From Gammaproteobacteria bacterium (GTDB lineage: Bacteria; Pseudomonadota; Gammaproteobacteria; Porifericomitales; Porifericomitaceae), in the NCBI GenBank assembly GCA_014238615.1, contig JABAAT010000065.1:1-64000 (forward strand): a DNA stretch of 64,000 bases, given 5' to 3'. The stretch's first letter is position 1. Every line of letters begins with the position of its first letter. This document shows, piece by piece, positions 54,377-63,628 of this stretch. Below the pieces are notes generated by a model. That model worked only from the letters and a program-made list of their open reading frames with translations, had not been told where the DNA came from and did not search any database. The position numbers and the translations under genes were made by a program.

Positions 54377-54878
54377 GGAAAATCAGGAAGCGCGCGCCGA
54401 CTCCAGCACCCGGTGCAGAGTAGCGACGCCGCTCGGTGTGTTTGAACTGCATGCCGGCGAAGGCTACCTGAACGCTTTACGTTTCCTACCCGGCGTGGCG
54501 GCCGCTAAAACGCTCGGCTGCCCCGCCTGCGCCCCCGTCCGCGCCGCGCTCCGTGCTTATTTTCTCGATGCGCGCTCCTGGCCCGGGACCGCCCTGCCCC
54601 TGCGGCCGCGGGGCACTCCTTTTCAGCGGAGGGTCTGGAAGCAGTTGCTGCGTATTCCCCCCGGTTGCGTACTCAGTTACGGCGACCTGGCCAGGCTTTT
54701 ACGCAGCGCGCCGCGCGCCATGGGACAGGCCTGCAGGCGCAATCCGCTGAGCATCCTGGTACCCTGTCACCGCATCGTGGCAAGTCGCGGCCTGGGAGGA
54801 TATCACGGCGGGAGCCGGGCGCCGGACCTGGAACGCAAACGCTGGCTGCTGCGCCACGAAGGAGTGTCTTCATTGTGA
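54348..54878 (+). CDS. Methylated-DNA-[protein]-cysteine S-methyltransferase (start uncertain)
   Basis: [17 protein letters not shown]...[24 protein letters not shown] (PCHRV/I active site). Confidence 0.9.
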   Translation: MRRRTTSRRKENQEARADSSTRCRVATPLGVFELHAGEGYLNALRFLPGVAAAKTLGCPACAPVRAALRAYFLDARSWPGTALPLRPRGTPFQRRVWKQLLRIPPGCVLSYGDLARLLRSAPRAMGQACRRNPLSILVPCHRIVASRGLGGYHGGSRAPDLERKRWLLRHEGVSSL

Positions 54879-55828
54879 CCACTGGCCCGGCTTCAGGCGG
54901 GACACGCCCAGGGCTTCCGGACGTGCCTCCAGGCACACTCATGGATGGGGAGGAAGCCGCTCGCCTGGAGCGTTTCCTTGAGCAACTATGGCTTGAACAA
55001 GGCCTGAGCGACAACACCCTGCAGGCCTACCGGCGTGACATCGCGGCTTTCGAGCATTGGCTGCGCGGGCGGCGGCGCGGCCTGAAGGCCGCCACCGAGG
55101 CCGACATCTACGATTACCTGGCGGTGCGGCTGGCGACGCGGGCGCCGCGCAGCACTGCCCGCGCACTTTCGGCGCTGCGGCGTTTCTACGCTTACCTGCT
55201 GCGCATGGGAGAACTCCGCGCCGACCCCACGGACCGGATCACCCCGCCGCGGCCGGGGCGCGCCCTGCCCCACACCCTGAGCGAGGCGGAGGTGGAACGC
55301 CTGCTGGAACTTCCGGACGGCACCCCGGCCGGGCTGCGAGACCGCGCCATGCTGGAACTGCTCTATGCTACCGGCCTCAGGGTTTCGGAACTGCTTGGCC
55401 TGACGGTGGAGCGCTTCAATTCACGGCAGGGGCTGGTGCGGGTCACCGGTAAAGGGTCAAAGGAACGCCTGGTACCGCTCGGCGAAATCGCCAGCGACTG
55501 GCTTCTGCGCTACCTGCGTGAAGCCCGCCCGGAGTTGGCGCCACCGCTCTGCCCACTGTTGTTTCCGGGGCGCGGCGGCCGTCTCATGCCGCGTCAATCC
55601 TTTTGGCGCCGCCTGAAGCGCTATGCCATGGCGGCGGGTATCGACAAGAATCTGAGTCCGCACGTGCTGCGCCACGCCTTCGCCACCCATTTGCTCAACC
55701 ATGGCGCCGACCTGCGTGTCGTGCAGTTGTTGCTCGGGCACAGCGACATCTCCACCACCCAGATCTATACGCACGTGGCCGATGAGCGCCTGCGCCGGGT
55801 GCATGCACGCCATCATCCGCGCGGCTGA
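54875..55828 (+). CDS. xerD: Tyrosine recombinase XerD (GTG start)
   Basis: YATGLRVSELLGL; LSPHVLRHAFATHLLNHGADLRVVQLLLGHSDISTTQIYTHV; follows rplS/ogt-like, precedes dsbC. Confidence 0.95.
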   Translation: MTTGPASGGTRPGLPDVPPGTLMDGEEAARLERFLEQLWLEQGLSDNTLQAYRRDIAAFEHWLRGRRRGLKAATEADIYDYLAVRLATRAPRSTARALSALRRFYAYLLRMGELRADPTDRITPPRPGRALPHTLSEAEVERLLELPDGTPAGLRDRAMLELLYATGLRVSELLGLTVERFNSRQGLVRVTGKGSKERLVPLGEIASDWLLRYLREARPELAPPLCPLLFPGRGGRLMPRQSFWRRLKRYAMAAGIDKNLSPHVLRHAFATHLLNHGADLRVVQLLLGHSDISTTQIYTHVADERLRRVHARHHPRG

Positions 55829-56024
55829 ATTCCGGGAATCCCCGCCTACCACGCCGGGGGCCCGTTATGTTATGGTGATAGTGGAAGGCCCGTGTGGTGT
55901 ATGGGGTGTTGCGAGCGCTGAAGCTGCGCGGCGCTCCAGAAACGGTGTGTGATTTCATATGACCGCTGCCTGCCCAGGGGCCGGGTCGGTCCAAGGACGG
56001 TAAAAAGTCGACGGAGGTTCATTC

Positions 56025-56810
56025 ATGTTCTATCTAAAACATCAAGACACCGCCCCGGGCGGGCGCCCCGGCGCGTTGTGCCGCCGGGCGTACCTGGGCC
56101 TGGCACTCGTGTTCATGGGAGCTGCTCCAGTCTTTGCGGGCGAGACGGAGGATCGTATCCGCGCGCGCATTGAAAATTTCCTGCCGAACATGAAGGTCTT
56201 GGAAATTCAGCCCAGCCGCTATCCAGAGCTCTACAAGGTGCTCTTCGCCAACGAGACCCTCTACGTCACCAGGGACGGGCGTTATGCCTTCAGCGGTGAC
56301 ATGTGGGACCTGGAAAAGCGCAGCAACCTGAGTGAGCTGGATCGCCAAGGCAGTCGCGTGGATGCCCTCAGCCGGCTCATTCCAGAAGAATACATTGAGT
56401 TCGCCCCCGAGTCAGGCTATCAAAACGTGGTGCATGTCTTTACCGACGTGGACTGCGGTTATTGCCGCAAGCTGCATCAGCACGTACAGGAGTTCAACAA
56501 CGAGGGGATCGCGGTGCGCTACCTGGCCTATCCCCGCAACGGCCCCGACTCGGTGACCGCCAAAACCATGGAATCGATCTGGTGCGCGGCGGATCGACGG
56601 AACGCCATGACCCAAGCCAAGCAGGGTCTATCGGTGGACGAAACCGCCGCCTGCGAAAACCCGGTCCGCGAGCAATTCACCCTGGGCCAGGCCATAGGGG
56701 TGCGGGGCACTCCGGCCGTGATCCTGGAGGACGGCCGATCCTTCGGTTACCTGACCCCCGAGCAACTGCTGAACCAGCTGGGACGGCCAAGGCAGCAGGC
56801 CGCACAATAA
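56025..56810 (+). CDS. dsbC: Thiol:disulfide interchange protein DsbC
   Basis: Signal peptide; VFTDVDCGYCRKLHQHVQEF (CGYC); GVRGTPAVILEDG. Confidence 0.95.
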   Translation: MFYLKHQDTAPGGRPGALCRRAYLGLALVFMGAAPVFAGETEDRIRARIENFLPNMKVLEIQPSRYPELYKVLFANETLYVTRDGRYAFSGDMWDLEKRSNLSELDRQGSRVDALSRLIPEEYIEFAPESGYQNVVHVFTDVDCGYCRKLHQHVQEFNNEGIAVRYLAYPRNGPDSVTAKTMESIWCAADRRNAMTQAKQGLSVDETAACENPVREQFTLGQAIGVRGTPAVILEDGRSFGYLTPEQLLNQLGRPRQQAAQ

Positions 56811-56959
56811 GCGGCCCCCATCTCTCCGGCGGCGACCCTCCGGCAGCTCTCCGGCGTCTCTCCGGTGGCGCACAGACGACCGTACCCTCCCGCTTCCCCT
56901 CCAGCGGCGGCGGTGGCCGGCAGCTTCCCGGGCGAAGCCAGGCGGGAGTGGGGGCTGCT

Positions 56960-56985
56960 CCAGCCGGTTAATCCAGCCAGTTAAT
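56960..56985. repeat. 13-bp tandem duplication across the DUF3108 stop codon
   Basis: ccagccggttaat / ccagccagttaat. Confidence 0.92.
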
Positions 56986-57889
56986 CCAGATACCGATGCT
57001 CCCGCAAGATCGCCCAGGCGCGCAATTCTCCCCGTTTCAGGAACTCGGCGCGCACCGGCACAAAATCCAGGTCAGGCGCACACCAGACGCGTAGCCGCCG
57101 CTCTTTCGGCTGCTCGTCCGGGGAAACGGTCTCAAGGCTCAGCCTGACAGTGCGCATGGAGCCTAGTGCGGTTTCAATGTCCTCCTCGGCTTCCCTCCTG
57201 AACACGTGGCGCCTCCATTCGCCCTTGCGGGTAACGCTCGAGTAGTCGAACATGGCGTCCGACCCGCGCAGATCCATCATCAGCCGTATCCAGTAAACCA
57301 GTTCGTCCGCCAGATCGCCAGGTGCCAGGTGCAGGGCATGCTGCACGGCGCCGGACTCCCGCGCTTCCCGCCCCGGCCCAATCCCACCTGGTCCGGCAAG
57401 AAGATTCTGGTTGCGCCGGGCCGCGCCGGACTGCCTGGCCGCGCCGGATTTCCACACTTCCAGAACACCCGGTTCCCAATCAAACTTCAGGCGCCACTCA
57501 TCCTGCTTATAGCCGAGACGCAGGTAGTGATAGGTTAAGGGTTGTAATCCCCCGGAGCCCAACAGTCCCTGGCTCTTCATGCGCAGCTCCGTGGAGAACA
57601 GCATTTCGCTCAGACCGACGGTGCCGGCGGAAACCTGGAACAGGTAGCGCGCGCCCGGGGCGGCGCGCCTGAAGTTGGCTTGCACCCGGCCCTTCAGTGA
57701 CAGGCCGAACTTCCGGCCGACCACATCGTAGCCAGCTTCAAAGGAGCGCGGCACGGCCTGGTCCGGAGCGGCCGCCGGCGTTTGCGCCGCCAGGCAGGCT
57801 GCACAAGCCCAAATCCAGCGCCAACCTCCAGGAACGGCGCGTGGCGCAGCGGCGCGCGGCGCGCGTCGGAGCGGGATTCCCAAATGCAT
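56981..57889 (-). CDS. DUF3108-type exported protein
   Basis: Signal peptide; FEAGYDVVGRKFGLSLKGRVQANF...ELVYWIRLMMDLRGSDAMFDYSSV. Confidence 0.75.
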   Translation of the reverse strand: MHLGIPLRRAPRAAAPRAVPGGWRWIWACAACLAAQTPAAAPDQAVPRSFEAGYDVVGRKFGLSLKGRVQANFRRAAPGARYLFQVSAGTVGLSEMLFSTELRMKSQGLLGSGGLQPLTYHYLRLGYKQDEWRLKFDWEPGVLEVWKSGAARQSGAARRNQNLLAGPGGIGPGREARESGAVQHALHLAPGDLADELVYWIRLMMDLRGSDAMFDYSSVTRKGEWRRHVFRREAEEDIETALGSMRTVRLSLETVSPDEQPKERRLRVWCAPDLDFVPVRAEFLKRGELRAWAILREHRYLD

Positions 57890-58078
57890 TCTCACGTCAC
57901 CTCTACAAAAGGACCAGGCTCCGGGCCCGGTCTGACCTCTGCATCCGCCTTTGCCCCGGCGGGGGCCGCGCCGTCCTGGACAATACCCAGGGAATAGAGC
58001 ATTCGATGATAGTAGAATGGATAATAACCGCAGACCGAATACCGGGCAGGCGCTCGCACGACGCGGCGCGCCCGAAAA

Positions 58079-59386
58079 TTGATGCAGCGCCTCACTTATA
58101 ACTGCCTGTCCTACCTGGCGATTCCCTACATCGTCGGCCGTCTGCTCTGGAACGGCCTGGGGGATCGCCGTTACTGGCAACGCTGGCCCGAACGCTTCGG
58201 CTGGCCGAAAGCGTCTTGGGCCGAGCACCAGGCGGTGCTGTGGGCGCACACGGTTTCGGTGGGGGAATTGCATACCGCCGCACCCCTGTTGCGGCGATTA
58301 AGCGAAACTTTCCCGGCTTACCGCATGTTGGTCACCACCGTGACCCCCACCGGAGCGGAGCGGGTACCGGCCGCGCTTGGGGAACGCGCCAGGCACCTTT
58401 ACCTGCCCTATGATCTGCGTCCCGCGGTACGCCGTTTTCTGGCGCGTACGCAACCACGCCTCGGATTGGTGCTGGAGACCGAACTTTGGCCGGAGCTGTT
58501 CTTCAGCTGCCAGCGGCGCGGGATTCCCCTATGCCTGTTGAACGCCCGCATGTCACAACGCTCCGCCGACCGTTATCGCAGGGTTGCCGGCCTGATGCGC
58601 CGTACCCTAAGCACCCTGCAACTGATTGCCGCCCGGGAGGCCGCCGATGCCAGGCGCTTTATCGCCATGGGCGCCGATCCCGCCATCGTGCAAGTCACCG
58701 GCAATCTGAAATACGACCTGGAAATTCCGGCTTCCGTGGAGCCGCGCGGCCGCGAATTGCGCGCCCGGCTGTTCGGAAACGGACCGATCTGGATCGCGGC
58801 CAGTACCCACCGGGGCGAAGAAGAACAGGTACTCCAGGCTCACGCCCAGGTGGTGCGCGACCTGCCGCGGGCGCGCCTGGTGCTCGTCCCCCGCCATCCA
58901 CGGCGCGCTCCGGAAGTGCGCAGGCTCTGCCACCGCTTAAGCAAAGCGCCGATGGTAAGCCGCACCTCCGGCTCGGCCTGCCCGGAAGGCGGAGTCCTGC
59001 TGCTGGATACCCTGGGGGAACTGCCGCCCTTCTACGCCGCCGCCGATGTGGCCTTCGTGGGCGGCAGCCTGGTCCCCCACGGCGGCCACAACCTGTTGGA
59101 ACCCGCGGCGCTGGGCCGACCGGTTCTGACCGGACCGCATCTCTGGAATTTCCAGGAGGCGGCGGCCATGTTATGCTCCGCGCAAGGTGCAGAGCTGGTT
59201 CCGAATGCCGACGCACTGGGCGCGGCGGTGCTTGGGTTGCTGTACCATGAGGACGAGGCCCGTGCCCGCGGGCGCCGAGCCGCGCGGGTGGTGGCTAAGA
59301 ATCGCGGCGCCGTGGCCCGCACCGCGGAATTATTGCAGCCGCGACTGCAGGCCGGCCTGGATATAGCGCATCGGGCGCGTCATTAA
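58079..59386 (+). CDS. waaA: 3-deoxy-D-manno-octulosonic acid transferase
   Basis: LWAHTVSVGELHTAAPLLRRL; LETELWPELFFSCQRRGIPLCLLNARMS; AFVGGSLVPHGGHNLLEPAALGRPVLTGPHLWNF. Confidence 0.96.
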   Translation: MMQRLTYNCLSYLAIPYIVGRLLWNGLGDRRYWQRWPERFGWPKASWAEHQAVLWAHTVSVGELHTAAPLLRRLSETFPAYRMLVTTVTPTGAERVPAALGERARHLYLPYDLRPAVRRFLARTQPRLGLVLETELWPELFFSCQRRGIPLCLLNARMSQRSADRYRRVAGLMRRTLSTLQLIAAREAADARRFIAMGADPAIVQVTGNLKYDLEIPASVEPRGRELRARLFGNGPIWIAASTHRGEEEQVLQAHAQVVRDLPRARLVLVPRHPRRAPEVRRLCHRLSKAPMVSRTSGSACPEGGVLLLDTLGELPPFYAAADVAFVGGSLVPHGGHNLLEPAALGRPVLTGPHLWNFQEAAAMLCSAQGAELVPNADALGAAVLGLLYHEDEARARGRRAARVVAKNRGAVARTAELLQPRLQAGLDIAHRARH

Positions 59387-59403
59387 CGCTGGAGGAAATC
59401 ACC

Positions 59404-59796
59404 TTGCATGGAATTTTACGAACTCCGGGCCTGGCACCGGCGCTGTTCATTGTTTTTTCAGGCTGGGTCAGCCTGTGCTGGAGTACGGCCGCCTCGGCCC
59501 ATGAGCAGAACTTTCCGGTCATTGAGCAGATCAGTTTCGCGCTGGACTGCATGGAGAAAAACGGCGGGCAAAACATAGAAACCCTCTATACCTGCTCCTG
59601 CCGTATAGAAAGTTTGAATCAGTCCATGGACTTCGGAGATTACGAGGAGGCGAAGATCTACAAACGCTTCGCGCAAATGCCTGGGGAGCGCGGCGGCCTG
59701 TTCCGAGAAAGCAAGGGGGGGGACGTGAAACGGAAGGCGCTGGATGAGGTGTTGGCAAACGTAGAGCGCGCCTGCCCCTTGGTCAAACGCAGGTAG
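59404..59796 (+). CDS. Small Cys-containing exported protein of unknown function
   Basis: Signal-peptide-like N-terminus ending AASAHEQ; then ALDCMEKNGGQNIETLYTCSCRIESLN; 130 aa, follows waaA. Confidence 0.7.
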   Translation: MHGILRTPGLAPALFIVFSGWVSLCWSTAASAHEQNFPVIEQISFALDCMEKNGGQNIETLYTCSCRIESLNQSMDFGDYEEAKIYKRFAQMPGERGGLFRESKGGDVKRKALDEVLANVERACPLVKRR

Positions 59797-59817
59797 TCAG
59801 GCCCCAGTAGTCAGGCC

Positions 59818-59843
59818 AGGTAACCAGGCCAGGTAACCAGGCT
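59818..59843. repeat. 13-bp tandem duplication, preceded by a 14-bp-period one
   Basis: aggtaaccaggcc / aggtaaccaggct; gtagtcaggcc also at 59793 and 59807. Confidence 0.92.
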
Positions 59844-60056
59844 ATAGGCGCGACAGGGGGGACGCCCCCTCCGCAACCAGGGGAGCGACACCGACGCAGC
59901 CGTGCAAGTCAGGGCACGGACCGGTTCACGAACTTGAAACCTGCACCAACGCTCCGCACCGGCAAAGCCCCGCACCGGCTTTCTTCAAAACCAGGGGCCG
60001 GTTCGAGGCCGGGACGGCGTTGCCAGAACGACGGGACAGGACGGCGGGGCGCTACT

Positions 60057-60084
60057 CAAAATCAGGGCGGCAAAATCAGGGCGG
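60057..60084. repeat. Perfect 14-bp tandem duplication downstream of the SoxYZ-like gene
   Basis: caaaatcagggcgg x2. Confidence 0.96.
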
Positions 60085-60089
60085 GCGGG

Positions 60090-60971
60090 CTACTCCTGCA
60101 AACCCAGTTCCTGGGAAAAGCTGAATTCCTTGTTCTTGGTGTCGGTGGCCTTCACCTTCAGAAGACCCCCGGAACGTTGCGGAACCATGAAGAAGCGAAA
60201 GCTTGGATCTTCGCTAATGGAAAAAGTCAGGGTGCCGCTCAACACCGGTGCGTCATCATAGGAAACTTCAACGCGGTTAAGAAAATAAGGGATAGGCTTC
60301 CGGTTGGTGCGGGGATCAATGGACATGCCGGTGACATTCGGATGGCTGATCTGCAGCTGCACCAGTCCGGGTTCTTCCAGCTGCCATACGCCACGCTGCT
60401 TGACGCGCGTGTTGCCTAACAGCGCCAGGGCTTCCGTCAGGCTTTTGCCGGGCGGCGCGGAACACCCCCCGGCAGAGCGTATATAAGACTTGTCCATGTG
60501 CAGCGTCCCATCGTTTAATTCGGCGATGACACGTATGTAGGTGAAGAAATCAATGCGCACGCGCATCGCCAGGTCAGCCCGACCGTTCATCGGGGACAGT
60601 TCAAACTGTCCTACCAGGGGCACCGGGTTGCGGTCCGCGAAAACATACATGCTCTTGATATACCTTTCCTCGGCCTGCGGGATTTTGCTATGGATGGAGA
60701 TCGGTACGATGGCAGCGTCCTCAGCCCGGAAAGGCACCTTGATTTCAACGATGTCCTGGCCCGCTCCTTCAAGGATCGTGCGCTCGGCAAACACCTGCGG
60801 GCGGATCTCTTCCATCCAAACCCGCTCGGACTCCCGTTCGCGCGCTTCGGGTTCCGCCTGGGCGCTACGGGCACTCCCCAAGGTGAGCAGGACCAGAAGA
60901 GCCGAAACAGGAAAACCGAGGGCAACGCCGCCCAGGAACGGAACCCCCCGGGGAAAAATCTTGCTGCACAT
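60090..60971 (-). CDS. Quinoprotein dehydrogenase-associated SoxYZ-like carrier
   Basis: SoxY-like N-half (VWMEEIRPQVFAERTILEGAGQDIVEIKVPFRAEDAAIVPISI), GGCSAPPGKS Cys segment, SoxZ-like C-half; next to xoxF. Confidence 0.85.
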   Translation of the reverse strand: MCSKIFPRGVPFLGGVALGFPVSALLVLLTLGSARSAQAEPEARERESERVWMEEIRPQVFAERTILEGAGQDIVEIKVPFRAEDAAIVPISIHSKIPQAEERYIKSMYVFADRNPVPLVGQFELSPMNGRADLAMRVRIDFFTYIRVIAELNDGTLHMDKSYIRSAGGCSAPPGKSLTEALALLGNTRVKQRGVWQLEEPGLVQLQISHPNVTGMSIDPRTNRKPIPYFLNRVEVSYDDAPVLSGTLTFSISEDPSFRFFMVPQRSGGLLKVKATDTKNKEFSFSQELGLQE

Positions 60972-61023
60972 GATTGTGAATCTCCGCTTTTGACACTTGG
61001 CCCGCGCCGGAAGATAAGGAAGC

Positions 61024-61044
61024 CTACCAGTATAATGCTACCAG
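61024..61044. promoter_or_regulatory. Heptamer direct repeats flanking TATAATG
   Basis: CTACCAG-TATAATG-CTACCAG, upstream of the SoxYZ-like gene. Confidence 0.4.
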
Positions 61045-61150
61045 AAAATCCACCCCCTTAGCTGGAAAAAACGCGTTTCCCCAGACCGTCCAACGCCCCG
61101 TGATCGCTTTCCTGGAATGCGAGGAATGTCAAGATTCCAAGGAGATAGAT

Positions 61151-61195
61151 GATTTTAAGCGATTTTATCTGAATTTAACAGATTTTATCCGTTTA
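61151..61195. repeat. 10-bp phased AT-rich repeat upstream of xoxF
   Basis: gattttaagc gattttatct gaatttaaca gattttatcc gttta: unit restarts at 61151, 61161, 61171, 61181, 61191. Confidence 0.85.
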
Positions 61196-61491
61196 GCGGG
61201 CTGAATGCGTGTCATCTTATGAGGAACCATGGGACGGGGGACGAGTGCATTGCGACCGGATTGACGGTACACTTGGCGAGTTTTGGAGGTGCCTGCCCGC
61301 CTCGGGTTCAGGGGCTTAGGAATCGAGAGGTGGGCGGTGGTTTGACAATCTCTGCTAGGATAAGTAAACTTTTCAGGAAGTGTGGCTGTGGGAGGTCGGG
61401 GCCGGATTTTTCAGCTGAACCGTCCGGTGAGTCCACTCAGCCCGCTGCAATCTGGGCGATCGTTTGATAAATCACGTGTCTTTTTCCACAG

Positions 61492-61520
61492 TTGAAATTA
61501 AACCGCCTCTACTCCAAAAT
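61492..61520 (+). promoter_or_regulatory. Candidate sigma70-type promoter for xoxF
   Basis: TTGAAA (61492-61497), 17-bp spacer, CAAAAT (61515-61520). Confidence 0.4.
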
Positions 61521-61581
61521 GCATACATCTAAGATGGGGCCAGTGTTTCCCGGGCCCACGCACCTTTTCGAACCGCTGTTC

Positions 61582-61630
61582 TGGAGCCAGGCAACGGTGC
61601 GATAGTATCTAAGAGATACAAGCGGCTCCA
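61582..61630 (+). promoter_or_regulatory. Nested inverted repeats in the xoxF leader (candidate RNA element or operator)
   Basis: TGGAGCC (61582-61588) pairs with GGCTCCA (61624-61630) and encloses GTATCT-AAG-AGATAC (61605-61619). Confidence 0.6.
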
Positions 61631-61669
61631 CAATGTACATATGACTCTTTTTTAAGGAGGATACTAAGC

Positions 61670-63508
61670 ATGAAACATTTCGTACGAGTTATGTTGCTCG
61701 TCGGGGCTGTTTTTCTTGCTCCGCATTCGGCGTTTGCAAACGCTGAGGTCGCGAAGCTGAATGACAACCCGAGCTACTGGGCTTTCCCCGGCGGCAACTA
61801 CTGGAACTGGCGCTACACGGAGTTGGATCAGATCAACTCTCGGAACGCGAGCAAACTGCAGGCCGCATGGACCTTCTCTACCGGCGTACTGCGTGGTCAC
61901 GAGGGTGGCCCCCTGGTACTTCCTGAAAGCGCCACGGGCCTGGGACACGACACCCTGTATATCCACAGCGCGTTCCCCAACAACGTGTTCGCCATCAATC
62001 TTGAGACCCTTGAGATTGTCTGGGAATATTCGCCGCAGCAGGACTGGGACGGCGTTGTTCCGGTGATGTGCTGTGACACCGTTAACCGTGGCCTCGGCTA
62101 CGGGGAAGGCAAGATCTTCTTGCAGCAGGCTGACACCACCCTGGTGGCGCTTGAAGCCGATACCGGCGATAAAGTCTGGTCTATCAAGAACGGCGATCCC
62201 AGCAAAGGCGAGACCAACACCAATGCCCCGCACATCATCAAGGACAAGGTGATTACCGGCATGTCCGGCGCCGAGTTCGGTGTGCGTTGCTGGCTTGCCG
62301 CCTACGATATCGATGACGGCAGCCTGGTCTGGAAAGCTTACAGTATGGGCCCGGACGACGATATGCTGTTTGACTCGAACACCACCTCGCTGGGCCAAAA
62401 GGTCGGAAAAAACTCCAGCCTGAAAACCTGGCAGGGTGATCAGTGGAAGCAGGGCGGTGGTTCAACCTGGGGCTGGTGGCCTTATGACAAGCAAGAGAAT
62501 CTTGTCTATTACGGCTCCGGAAACCCTGGCACCTGGAACCCCGTGGTGCGTCCCGGTGACAACAAGTGGAGCATGACTATCTTCGCCCGTGACGTTGACA
62601 CCGGTGTCGCGCGTTGGGTTTACCAGATGACCCCGCACGATGAGTGGGACTACGACGGCGTCAACGAGATGATCCTGGTGGACATGAAGGTCAAGGGTAA
62701 AAACCGCAAGGCCCTCGTGCATTTCGACCGGAATGGCTTCGCTTACACTATGGACCGTATCAATGGTGAATTGCTGGTCGCCGAAAAGTACGACCCCGCC
62801 GTGAACTGGGCGACCCATGTTGACATGAAGACGGGCCGTCCGCAGGTAGTGGCCAAGTACGCCCCCGGCCACGGTGGTGAGGATGTCAACTCGACGAATA
62901 TCTGCCCCGCCGCGCTCGGTACGAAAGACCAGCAGCCTGCTGCCTATTCTCCGCGTACCGGCCTGTTCTACGTGCCCACTAACCATGTGTGCATGAACTA
63001 CGAGCCTGTCAGCTACGCCGCGGGCGGCAACCAGTACGTCGCCGGGCAGCCCTGGGTGAACGCTATTCTGTCCATGTTCCCCGCTGGAGCCGTGACCAAA
63101 GACGGCACCAACAACCTGGGCAACTTCATCGCCTGGGACGCTGACAAGGGTGAGATCGTGTGGTCTCTTCCCGAGCGTTTCTCGGTTTGGAGCGGTGTCT
63201 TGGCGACGGCCGGCGATGTCGTGTTCTATGGCACCCTGGAAGGCTATCTGAAGGCCGTGGACGCGAAGAGCGGCAAACTGCTTTGGAAGTTTAAGACTCC
63301 TTCCGGCATTATCGGCAACACCAACGCCTGGTCCCACAAGGGCAAGCAGTACGTTGGCGTGTTGTCCGGTCTGGGTGGTTGGGCCGGCATCGGCTTCGCC
63401 GCCGGCCTGGAAAAAGACACTGACGGCCTCGGTGCTGTTGGCGCCTACAGGGGTCTGGGTGACTTCACCCGCCTCGGTGGCGTGTTGAGCGTCTTTAGCC
63501 TGCCCTAA
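61670..63508 (+). CDS. xoxF: XoxF-type PQQ-dependent methanol dehydrogenase, predicted lanthanide-dependent
   Basis: Signal peptide; [24 protein letters not shown]; vicinal Cys [24 protein letters not shown] carrying the extra Asp typical of XoxF; SD aaggagg. Confidence 0.95.
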   Translation: MKHFVRVMLLVGAVFLAPHSAFANAEVAKLNDNPSYWAFPGGNYWNWRYTELDQINSRNASKLQAAWTFSTGVLRGHEGGPLVLPESATGLGHDTLYIHSAFPNNVFAINLETLEIVWEYSPQQDWDGVVPVMCCDTVNRGLGYGEGKIFLQQADTTLVALEADTGDKVWSIKNGDPSKGETNTNAPHIIKDKVITGMSGAEFGVRCWLAAYDIDDGSLVWKAYSMGPDDDMLFDSNTTSLGQKVGKNSSLKTWQGDQWKQGGGSTWGWWPYDKQENLVYYGSGNPGTWNPVVRPGDNKWSMTIFARDVDTGVARWVYQMTPHDEWDYDGVNEMILVDMKVKGKNRKALVHFDRNGFAYTMDRINGELLVAEKYDPAVNWATHVDMKTGRPQVVAKYAPGHGGEDVNSTNICPAALGTKDQQPAAYSPRTGLFYVPTNHVCMNYEPVSYAAGGNQYVAGQPWVNAILSMFPAGAVTKDGTNNLGNFIAWDADKGEIVWSLPERFSVWSGVLATAGDVVFYGTLEGYLKAVDAKSGKLLWKFKTPSGIIGNTNAWSHKGKQYVGVLSGLGGWAGIGFAAGLEKDTDGLGAVGAYRGLGDFTRLGGVLSVFSLP

Positions 63509-63574
63509 GCTGACTTCAGAGCTTGTTTTTGACCGCGAGGCCTTGTGCCCTGCCGGTCGATTCTGAAATCTCCA

Positions 63575-63607
63575 GCCCCCGGTGCGCAAGTACCGGGGGC
63601 TTTTTTT
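63575..63607 (+). terminator. Intrinsic terminator of xoxF
   Basis: GCCCCCGGT-gcgcaagt-ACCGGGGGC followed by TTTTTTT. Confidence 0.95.
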
Positions 63608-63628
63608 AGTCGGGAGCAACCTTCACTC

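Noticed and set aside
61219-61467. 82-aa ORF in the xoxF upstream region
   Set aside because: No recognisable motif; sits among repeats and candidate regulatory elements; could not be supported.
61582-61630. Hammerhead-like ribozyme reading of the three-way junction in the xoxF leader
   Set aside because: The conserved CUGANGA and GAAA core sequences are absent.
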